From: Pseudomonadota bacterium
GTDB lineage: Bacteria > Pseudomonadota > Gammaproteobacteria > Burkholderiales > Ferrovaceae
NCBI GenBank assembly: GCA_021805445.1
Contig: JAJZFH010000028.1
Location: 1-55,689, forward strand
Reading direction: 5' to 3'
Length of the DNA: 55,689 nt
This document shows, piece after piece, positions 48,979 to 55,689 of this stretch (position 1 is the first letter of the stretch; every line of letters begins with the position of its first letter). Under the pieces are notes generated by a model that searched no databases, had not been told where the DNA came from, and worked only from the letters and a program-made list of their open reading frames with translations. The position numbers and the translations under genes are program-made.

Positions 48979-49744
48979 ATTCATTACTTGTCTTTGCTAT
49001 GCGTCGGCATAGATCGAGATCGACCCAGCCCGTAGGGGGTAAAGCACCTTGGTGCAATGCGTAGGGTTGATGCGGTTCTCCCAGATCTGACAGTACGGCT
49101 TCTGCCCCGGAAAAATCTTGCCCCCGGGTGTATTCGTTGATCGTTACAAGAGTGGGCAGTCCCGCAGCGCGGGCCGATCGCAAGCCATTCTCTGAATCCT
49201 CGAAGGCCAGACCTTCCTGTGCAGAGATACCCAGTGCGTCGAGTGCCCACAAATAGATATCCGGAGCAGGTTTTTTGGCGGAAACGATGTCTCCGGCGGC
49301 GATGACCTTGAACCACCCGATGCTTTCCGGCCCCAGAGTGGCTGAAAGAAGTGAGGTAACATTCTCCGGCGTGGTGGTGGTGGCGATGGCCAGGGTCAAA
49401 CCCGCCTGACGGGCCTCATTGAGCAGTCGCAGGACTCCGGGACGCAGAGGGATCGACCCTTTGTCAAGCAAGGCCATATAGTGACGGGTTTTGGATTGGT
49501 GCAGTTGAACCACCAACGCCTCAAAATGTGCGTCTGAGAGTTGTTCGGGGTGATAGCGGTCGACATAATGACGAATCCGTTCTTTTCCCCCGGTGACCGC
49601 CAATAGTTCTCCATACAACGGCACTGTCCACTCCCAGTCCAATCCGAATTCCCTGAAAGCCAGATTGAACGAAGGGCGATGCCCATCCCGTTCCGTATCC
49701 GCCAAGGTTCCATCCACATCAAAAATCAGCGTATTCAAACTCAT
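48977..49744 (-). CDS. cbbY: CbbY-type HAD phosphatase (xylulose-1,5-bisphosphate phosphatase)
   Basis: A 255-residue HAD-superfamily hydrolase. The nucleophile motif is FDVDGTLADTE, the cap region has the CbbY-specific LYGELLAVTGGKERIRHY, motif II ATTTTPEN, and motif III/IV KKPAPDIY and FEDSENGLRSA. CbbY removes xylulose-1,5-bisphosphate, an inhibitor of Rubisco, so its presence suggests Calvin-cycle carbon fixation. No other cbb gene is in the window. Its stop codon overlaps the terminator shared with rplQ. Confidence 0.88.
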   Translation of the reverse strand: MSLNTLIFDVDGTLADTERDGHRPSFNLAFREFGLDWEWTVPLYGELLAVTGGKERIRHYVDRYHPEQLSDAHFEALVVQLHQSKTRHYMALLDKGSIPLRPGVLRLLNEARQAGLTLAIATTTTPENVTSLLSATLGPESIGWFKVIAAGDIVSAKKPAPDIYLWALDALGISAQEGLAFEDSENGLRSARAAGLPTLVTINEYTRGQDFSGAEAVLSDLGEPHQPYALHQGALPPTGWVDLDLCRRIAKTSNE

Positions 49745-49820
49745 CGTTTATTCTCGATAACTCATGTCATGGATACTTCTGGAAGAAAAAACGGAAGTGT
49801 ACCGTATTCGGACCGGATCA

Positions 49821-50252
49821 TTACGATAAGAGCAGGACGAGGGAACCGGAGACGATCAGGGCGATACCCAGAATCCCGTGCCAATTCAATCGTTCGCCCA
49901 AAAGCAGAACGCCAAAGAGCAAGGCGAAGACGACGCTCAATTTGTCCAGGGGAGCCACTCCGGAGAGAGGCCCCAATTGTAAGGCGCGGTAGTAACACAG
50001 CCAGGACAGTCCGGTGGCGACGCCCGAAAGGATCAGAAAGGTCCAGGTATGGAGCGAGAGGGCGGAAAAACGTTGCCATTCGTCCCGTAAGGAGAGAATT
50101 CCAGCCGTGACCGCCAGAATGATCAGGGTGCGGATGAAGGTGGCAAAATTCGAGGGGATGCCCGTTACCCCCAACTTTCCGAAGAGCGCCGTCAATCCGG
50201 CAAAGAAGGCAGAGCCGAGGGCAAACAGTGCCCAGGCAGGAATGGCTTTCAT
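49821..50252 (-). CDS. EamA-family half-size transporter
   Basis: A 143-residue inner-membrane protein with five hydrophobic spans, starting MKAIPAWALFALGSAFFAGL and including GLSWLCYYRALQLGPLSGVA, a typical EamA stretch. Most EamA transporters have ten spans; a single-repeat form must act as a dimer, as in small multidrug transporters. It overlaps the DUF190 gene as ATGA. Substrate unknown. Confidence 0.85.
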   Translation of the reverse strand: MKAIPAWALFALGSAFFAGLTALFGKLGVTGIPSNFATFIRTLIILAVTAGILSLRDEWQRFSALSLHTWTFLILSGVATGLSWLCYYRALQLGPLSGVAPLDKLSVVFALLFGVLLLGERLNWHGILGIALIVSGSLVLLLS

Positions 50253-50563
50253 GGTAGAGTGCCGTATTCTACGGGCATTGTGACGTACAGGAGGGGAAGG
50301 TTGGCTTCCCTGACGAGGTTCAAAAACTGCTCGGATTGTTCCGTACTGACGACGAATACCACTTCCACAGGCAGGTCATTGGCCAGTTCAAAGAAGTGAT
50401 CTTCATGTAGAACGCCATGACGTCCATATCCTGCGATGGACTTGAAGACGGATCCTCCCTGAATGCCCAAGGAACGTGCTTGTTCAAGCAACCATTCGTA
50501 GGCAAGCAGGTGATGGTGGTGGCGGTTTTCATGCAGGTAGAATTTTAGATAGGTGCCCTTCAT
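50249..50563 (-). CDS. DUF190 domain protein
   Basis: A 104-residue PII-like-fold protein: KGTYLKFYLHENRHHHHLLA, GGSVFKSIAGYGRHGVLHED and DLPVEVVFVVSTEQ. DUF190 genes commonly lie beside or are fused to crcB, as here, which suggests a role in regulating or aiding fluoride export, but no biochemical function is settled. It overlaps the EamA gene by 4 nt and follows crcB after 26 bp. Confidence 0.9.
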   Translation of the reverse strand: MKGTYLKFYLHENRHHHHLLAYEWLLEQARSLGIQGGSVFKSIAGYGRHGVLHEDHFFELANDLPVEVVFVVSTEQSEQFLNLVREANLPLLYVTMPVEYGTLP

Positions 50564-50589
50564 GACAAGGAAACTCCAAAGTGATTGGA

Positions 50590-50985
50590 TCAGGCTTTAC
50601 CGAAGGATTTGAGCAAGCCATAACTGGCCATGCCCAGGAGGGTCATCAACAATGATCCTCCAAGGTGCACGACGATGTGGGTCAAGGCCCAGAGGTACTG
50701 GGTGCGAGAAAAGAGAGTCACGGATTCGGCAGAAAAGGTCGAAAAGGTGGTCAACCCCCCCATGAATCCTGTAATGATGAACAGTCGGGCTTCGGGGGGG
50801 AGGCCAGCATGGTCGGTAAAATAGGAAACCGCCAATCCCACCAGATATCCGCCGATCAGATTGGCTGCCAGAGTTCCCAAGGGGAGGGTCGGAATCAATG
50901 GATTGAGCAAAATACCCAACCACCAACGCAACCAAGCACCCAAGGCGGCACCCACGCCCACCGCAAGAAATCCATACCCTCCCAT
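50590..50985 (-). CDS. crcB: fluoride ion channel CrcB/Fluc
   Basis: A 131-residue, four-span inner-membrane channel that lets fluoride leave the cell. It has the family motifs [29 protein letters not shown] and [16 protein letters not shown], the last carrying the pore phenylalanines. It lies 89 bp after uvrA on the same strand. I looked for a fluoride riboswitch in that gap and saw none. Confidence 0.95.
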   Translation of the reverse strand: MGGYGFLAVGVGAALGAWLRWWLGILLNPLIPTLPLGTLAANLIGGYLVGLAVSYFTDHAGLPPEARLFIITGFMGGLTTFSTFSAESVTLFSRTQYLWALTHIVVHLGGSLLMTLLGMASYGLLKSFGKA

Positions 50986-51074
50986 CTCTCTTTCACCCGC
51001 CCTTTAAGGTTTTTATCACGCGTACATCCTACCACAGGGCAGGGAATGAGAGATCGAGGTGCTGATTCCGGGTT

Positions 51075-53903
51075 TCAGTGAGGGGACAGATGCGGACGAA
51101 GGTATTTTCCGGTCATGCTGTGTGGATTCTGTGCCACCATTTCCGGCGTACCCTGAGCCACGATTTCCCCCCCTCCATTCCCGCCTTCCGGGCCCATATC
51201 GATGATCCAGTCAGCAGTTTTGATGACGTCCAGATTATGTTCGATGACGATGACCGTATTACCCTGATCGCGCAGGCGATGCAGAACCTTGAGAAGCAGG
51301 TCGATGTCATGGAAATGCAAACCGGTGGTGGGCTCATCCAGAATGAAGAGGGTGCGTCCTGTATCCCGCTTGGACAACTCGAGCGACAGTTTGACGCGTT
51401 GGGCTTCTCCCCCCGACAGGGTGGTGGCGGCTTGTCCCAAGGTGATGTAGCCCAATCCCACATCCAGGAGCGTCTTTAATTTTCGCGCCAGGATCGGGAC
51501 GGCATTGAAGAATTCATGGGCCTTTTCCACGGTCAACCCCAATATCTGGTGAATGTTCAGACTGCGGTAGTGGATATCGAGGGTTTCGCGGTTATAGCGT
51601 TTGCCATGGCAGATGTCACAAGGCACGAAAACATCGGGCAGAAAATGCATTTCCACCTTGATCAACCCATCGCCCTGACAGGCTTCGCACCGTCCTCCCT
51701 TGACGTTGAAAGAAAACCGTCCCGGCCCGTAGCCCCGTTCCCGGGCTTGAGGCAATTCGGCAAATAATTCGCGGATAGGCGTGAACAGTCCGGTATAGGT
51801 GGCAGGGTTGGAGCGAGGGGTGCGACCGATGGGGCTTTGGTCTACGTTGATGACCTTGTCAAAAAAATCGAGTCCGATGATTTCATCATGAGGTGCGGGG
51901 TCCTGAGCACTGCCATAGAAATGACGGGCCGCAGCGGCCTGCAGGGTATCGTTGATGAGTGTGGATTTGCCCGATCCGGAGACGCCGGTGATGCAGATCA
52001 GCAGGCCGACGGGCAGGTGCACGGTCACATCTCGCAGGTTATTGCCCCGGGCACCGCGTAGGGTCAATTGGCGCGCTGGGTCGGGGGCATGGCGCTGAAC
52101 CGGCAGGGGGATGGCGCGTTGTCCTGAAAGATACTGGCCCGTCAAGGAATCCGGGTGTTTGAGAATATCCGCTGGGGGGCCGGCAACAATGACGTATCCG
52201 CCATGTTCTCCTGCTCCGGGTCCCATGTCCACTACAAAATCCGCGCTCCGGATGGCATCTTCGTCGTGCTCTACCACCAAGACCGAATTTCCGAGATCAC
52301 GCAGGCGCTGCAGGGTTTCCAGAAGGCGCTGGTTATCCCGTTGGTGCAACCCGATGGAGGGTTCATCCAGGACATACATGACACCCGTCAGACCGGATCC
52401 GATCTGGGAGGCCAGGCGGATTCGCTGAGCCTCGCCCCCGGACAGGGTATCGGCGGATCGGTCGAGTTGCAGATACTCCAGGCCGACATTGTTGAGAAAC
52501 TGGAGACGTGCAATGATTTCCTTGAGAATTTTTTCTGAAATGGCCTGTTTTTGTCCGGTCAGTTGCATCCCTTGAAATACGGCTTCAGCCTGTTTGAGGG
52601 GCAGGGCATTGAGCGCATGCAGGGTATGCCCGGCAACCCGTACAAAACGTGCTTCACGCCGCAGGCGCGCTCCCTGGCACTGAGGGCAAGGTTTTTGAGC
52701 GCGTAGACGCGCCAGTTCTTCGCGCACCAACGTGGAGTCGGTTTCCCGATAACGCCGTTCGAGACTGGGGATGATGCCTTCGAAGGGGGATGTACGCTGG
52801 GTTTGAACGCCGCGCACGCCCAAGGAATGGAAAGTGATTTTTTCTTTTCCCGAGCCATGCAGAAGTATTTCCTGAATGGCGGGGCTCAAGGTTTCATAAG
52901 CGTGTTCGAGGTCGAAATCGTAGTGGGCGGCCAGATCGCAGAGCATCTGAAAGTAGAATTGATTGCGCCGGTCCCAGCCCTTGATGGCCCCCGCTGCCAA
53001 GCTCAGGGAGGGAAAGGCCACGACCCGTTTGGGATCAAAAAAACTCACGGAACCCAGTCCGTCGCAATGTGGGCAAGCCCCCATGGGATTGTTGAAGGAG
53101 AACAGACGGGGCTCCAGTTCTGCCAGTCCGGCATTACAGACGGGGCAGGCAAAACGAGAGGAGAAGGTGAGTGTGGCCGTACTGTCCATGTCCACGACCA
53201 AGGCTCGACCATCGGCGTGACGCAGGGCTGTTTCAAAGGATTCGGCCAGGCGTTGACGTGCATCCGGGCGGACCTTGAGACGATCGACGACGATATCCAG
53301 ACTGTGCTTGCGATTTTTGTCGAGGGAAGGGAGCGCGTCGATGTCCAGAATTTCACCGTCCACGCGCAGACGCACAAACCCCTGAGCGCGCAGTTCATCG
53401 ATGAGTTCTGTCTGCTGTCCCTTGCGCTCGGTCACCAGGGGAGCGAGGATCATGATTCTGGCTTCAGGGGGAAGCGCCAGCACGGCATCCACCATCTGAG
53501 ATACGGTCTGGGCGGCCAAGGGCAGATCATGGTCGGGACAATGGGGCTCGCCTACCCGAGCGAAGAGTAAACGCAAGTAATCGTGGATTTCGGTGACCGT
53601 TCCCACCGTGGAACGCGGGTTATGGCTGGTGGCTTTCTGCTCGATGGCAATGGCAGGGGAGAGGCCCTCGATCAGGTCTACGTCGGGTTTTTCCATCATC
53701 TGCAGGAACTGGCGCGCATAGGCCGAGAGGGACTCGACATAGCGTCGCTGGCCTTCTGCATAGAGCGTATCGAAAGCCAGCGATGATTTGCCGGAGCCGG
53801 AAAGGCCGGTGATGACCACCAACCGATGCTTGGGCAGGTCGAGGTCGATGTTCTTGAGGTTGTGGGTGCGGGCACCCCGGATGCGTAACAGATCTTGTGT
53901 CAC
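51075..53903 (-). CDS. uvrA: UvrABC excinuclease subunit A
   Basis: A 942-residue damage-recognition ATPase of nucleotide excision repair. Two ABC modules have Walker A motifs [12 protein letters not shown] and [12 protein letters not shown]; zinc sites are CPVCNAG...CPHCDG and CEACQGDG...CDICHGK. The two ABC signatures are [12 protein letters not shown] and [16 protein letters not shown] at 53903 gives the usual N-terminus ([20 protein letters not shown]); a TTG at 53951 would add 16 unusual residues. I see no LexA-type CTGT-N8-ACAG box upstream. Confidence 0.96.
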   Translation of the reverse strand: MTQDLLRIRGARTHNLKNIDLDLPKHRLVVITGLSGSGKSSLAFDTLYAEGQRRYVESLSAYARQFLQMMEKPDVDLIEGLSPAIAIEQKATSHNPRSTVGTVTEIHDYLRLLFARVGEPHCPDHDLPLAAQTVSQMVDAVLALPPEARIMILAPLVTERKGQQTELIDELRAQGFVRLRVDGEILDIDALPSLDKNRKHSLDIVVDRLKVRPDARQRLAESFETALRHADGRALVVDMDSTATLTFSSRFACPVCNAGLAELEPRLFSFNNPMGACPHCDGLGSVSFFDPKRVVAFPSLSLAAGAIKGWDRRNQFYFQMLCDLAAHYDFDLEHAYETLSPAIQEILLHGSGKEKITFHSLGVRGVQTQRTSPFEGIIPSLERRYRETDSTLVREELARLRAQKPCPQCQGARLRREARFVRVAGHTLHALNALPLKQAEAVFQGMQLTGQKQAISEKILKEIIARLQFLNNVGLEYLQLDRSADTLSGGEAQRIRLASQIGSGLTGVMYVLDEPSIGLHQRDNQRLLETLQRLRDLGNSVLVVEHDEDAIRSADFVVDMGPGAGEHGGYVIVAGPPADILKHPDSLTGQYLSGQRAIPLPVQRHAPDPARQLTLRGARGNNLRDVTVHLPVGLLICITGVSGSGKSTLINDTLQAAAARHFYGSAQDPAPHDEIIGLDFFDKVINVDQSPIGRTPRSNPATYTGLFTPIRELFAELPQARERGYGPGRFSFNVKGGRCEACQGDGLIKVEMHFLPDVFVPCDICHGKRYNRETLDIHYRSLNIHQILGLTVEKAHEFFNAVPILARKLKTLLDVGLGYITLGQAATTLSGGEAQRVKLSLELSKRDTGRTLFILDEPTTGLHFHDIDLLLKVLHRLRDQGNTVIVIEHNLDVIKTADWIIDMGPEGGNGGGEIVAQGTPEMVAQNPHSMTGKYLRPHLSPH

Positions 53904-54021
53904 AGTGGGCAGGTTCGATGATGAAAGGAAATAAAGAGGGGCACGGCGCAAGGAGAATCAGTGGGCAACTACGCAAGATGCTAATATACGCCAAGTTTTC
54001 CTTTTTTTCAGACAACCCGCC
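53904..54021. promoter_or_regulatory. divergent uvrA/MFS promoter region
   Basis: On the plus strand an extended -10, TGCTAATAT (53979-53987), lies about 35 bp before the MFS start. On the minus strand TTGGCG-17-TAGTTG is a weak candidate for uvrA. Nothing else is seen. Confidence 0.35.
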
Positions 54022-55200
54022 ATGAGAAATAAATCTAATATGACGCCTACGGAAAGGCGTGCCAGTCTGAGTTTGGCCGGTATTTTCGGCCTTCGGATGT
54101 TGGGCATGTTCATTATCCTGCCGGTTTTTGCCCTGTATGCCGTCCAATTACCCGGAGGGGGGAACAAAACTTTGGTGGGATTGGCTCTGGGTATTTATGG
54201 ATTGACGCAGGCCCTGCTCCAGATCCCGCTGGGCTGGCTATCGGACCGGATTGGGCGCAAGCCGGTGATTATTGGGGGGTTATTGGTGTTTGCGATGGGC
54301 AGTTTCGTGGCGGCCGGCGCACATACCCTGGATGGCATAATCGTGGGGCGGGCCATTCAAGGAGCGGGGGCCATTGCGGCCGTGTTGATTGCGTTGACGG
54401 CGGACTTGACCCGACCGGAAAACCGCACGCCCGCCATGGCCATGATCGGGGTGACCATCGGACTCTCCTTCACGGCCTCTATGGCATTTTCCCCCATGCT
54501 CTATCCCGTGATCGGGGTTCCGGGATTGTTTGTTTTGACTGGGGTGCTGGCGCTCACGGCCATTGCGGTGACTCGATGGGTCGTACCCAATCCGCCGAAT
54601 CTGGTGGCGATGGATCGGGTCTCCTTTGGTGCAGTTCTGTCGAATGTAGAATTGTTGCGTTTGAATCTGGGGATTTTTGTCCTCCATTCATCCCTGATGG
54701 CGACTTTCATGGTGGTGCCTGCGGCTTTGGTGCAAGGGGGGTTGGCTCAACCGGACCATTGGAAATTCTACATTCCGGTCATGATCGTTTCATTCATTCT
54801 GATGGTCCCCCCCGTGGCCTTTGCCCATGGCAAGTGGCGCAAGCAGGTGTTTCTGGGGGCTCTTGTGGTGGTTCTGCTGTCTCACTTCCTGATGCATTTT
54901 GCACTGGGTAAAGTGTGGGGTACGGCCATTGCCCTGACCGTCTTTTTTACCGGGTTCAATGTGCTGGAGGCCAGTTTGCCTTCGCTGGTGACGCTGGTGG
55001 CCCCCCCCAACGCAAAGGGAACGGCCACTGGGGTATACAGCACGACTCAGTTTCTCGGCACTTTTAGCGGTGCAACTTTCGCCGGTATGCTGACCCAGCA
55101 TTTTGGCTCGGAAGTGGTTCCCTTCTTTACGGCAGGCATCACCTTTCTCTGGCTGGTGGTGGCTTGGCCCATGAACGTCAACAAGCCAGTGGTACCCTGA
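54022..55200 (+). CDS. major facilitator superfamily transporter
   Basis: A 392-residue, 12-span inner-membrane transporter. It has [20 protein letters not shown] at the start, the MFS motif [17 protein letters not shown] between spans 2 and 3, and [19 protein letters not shown]. It resembles the YajR-type drug/H+ antiporter core without the C-terminal RRM-like domain. An in-frame ATG at 54040 is also possible. Its place between uvrA and ssb is a common betaproteobacterial order. Substrate unknown. Confidence 0.88.
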   Translation: MRNKSNMTPTERRASLSLAGIFGLRMLGMFIILPVFALYAVQLPGGGNKTLVGLALGIYGLTQALLQIPLGWLSDRIGRKPVIIGGLLVFAMGSFVAAGAHTLDGIIVGRAIQGAGAIAAVLIALTADLTRPENRTPAMAMIGVTIGLSFTASMAFSPMLYPVIGVPGLFVLTGVLALTAIAVTRWVVPNPPNLVAMDRVSFGAVLSNVELLRLNLGIFVLHSSLMATFMVVPAALVQGGLAQPDHWKFYIPVMIVSFILMVPPVAFAHGKWRKQVFLGALVVVLLSHFLMHFALGKVWGTAIALTVFFTGFNVLEASLPSLVTLVAPPNAKGTATGVYSTTQFLGTFSGATFAGMLTQHFGSEVVPFFTAGITFLWLVVAWPMNVNKPVVP

Positions 55201-55213
55201 AGGAGGAGTTTTG

Positions 55214-55689
55214 ATGGCATCGGTCAATAAAGTAATTTTGGTGGGAAATTTGGGGCGCGATCCAGAGGTCCGTTACCTGCCCGATGGCAGCGCCATTGCC
55301 AACATCAGTGTGGCCACGACGGATACGTGGAAAGATAAAGCCGGCACCAAGCAAGAAAAAACGGAATGGCATCGCGTGTCTTTCTTCGGTAAAACGGCCG
55401 AGATTGCGGCTCAGTACCTGAAGAAAGGCAGTCAGGTTTATCTGGAAGGGCGGATTCAGACGCGCAAATGGCAGGACAAGGAAACCGGGCAGGACCGCTA
55501 TTCCACGGAAATCGTGGGCGACCGCATGCAAATGTTGGGTGGGCGCACGGGCGCTGGAGGCGATGTGGACTTCCCGTCGCAGGATTCCGGTGGGGAAGGG
55601 GGATTCGGAGGAGCCCCCTCCACAGGAAAACCGGGGGGTAAAGGAGGGAGCAATGCCGGAGGATTTGATAACTTCCCCGATGATGTCCC
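55214..55689 (+). CDS. ssb: single-stranded DNA-binding protein (cut by the window end)
   Basis: At least 158 residues, covering nearly the whole protein. The OB-fold starts [20 protein letters not shown] and has [30 protein letters not shown] and [19 protein letters not shown] Gly-rich linker follows, and the window stops inside NFPDDVP, just before the usual terminal phenylalanine that binds partner proteins. AGGAGGAG lies 6 nt before the ATG. Confidence 0.96.
   Translation, partial: MASVNKVILVGNLGRDPEVRYLPDGSAIANISVATTDTWKDKAGTKQEKTEWHRVSFFGKTAEIAAQYLKKGSQVYLEGRIQTRKWQDKETGQDRYSTEIVGDRMQMLGGRTGAGGDVDFPSQDSGGEGGFGGAPSTGKPGGKGGSNAGGFDNFPDDV

Noticed and set aside
50986..51074. Fluoride riboswitch upstream of crcB
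   Set aside because: The GGNGATGG core and the conserved downstream pseudoknot partner are not present on the transcribed strand.

Overview
The window is a conserved chromosomal stretch of a Gram-negative bacterium, most likely a betaproteobacterium. The reasons are the gene order tRNA-Tyr/Gly/Thr - tuf - tRNA-Trp - secE - nusG - rplKAJL - rpoBC - rpsLG - fusA - tuf - S10/spc/alpha operons, the uvrA - MFS - ssb order, and the style of the L10, RpoB and EF-Tu sequences. A CbbY-type phosphatase hints at Calvin-cycle autotrophy. Species cannot be named from the sequence alone.

Left part (1-16.7 kb): an AldB-type aldehyde dehydrogenase converges on a large PAS-GGDEF-EAL cyclic-di-GMP protein. 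Two small membrane proteins follow. Then comes a leftward cobalamin operon, cobO-cbiA-bluB-cbiB-cobD-cbiP, with 4-8 nt overlaps at four of its five junctions, headed by a cobalamin riboswitch. A near-perfect CRP-type palindrome sits between this riboswitch and a rightward unit: a 25-codon leader ORF coupled to a J-domain (HPD) protein of unknown function, then a small secreted protein. Next are a short stretch that looks like the 3' end of an IS200/IS605-type tnpB, a zapB-like gene, zapA, 6S RNA, a diguanylate cyclase with a FixL-like PAS domain, and a divergent gtrB/gtrA pair.

Central part (17.2-48.98 kb): four tRNAs, two essentially identical tuf genes about 16 kb apart, and the complete secE-nusG-rplKA-rplJL-rpoBC, str, S10, spc and alpha gene sets, ending in a strong terminator. 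Visible control elements include sigma70-like promoters before the tRNAs, rpsL and rplN, an L10 leader, a hairpin-rich rpoB leader, and a possible Shine-Dalgarno switch before rpoC.

Right part (48.98-55.7 kb): leftward uvrA, crcB (fluoride channel), DUF190, half-size EamA and cbbY; rightward an MFS transporter and ssb, which is cut by the window end just before its final codons.

Most of the window is core housekeeping sequence. The less ordinary material lies at 4.6-5.4 kb, 11.4-16.7 kb, in the leader regions of the rpoBC cluster, and in the unusual codon use of the tuf pair.
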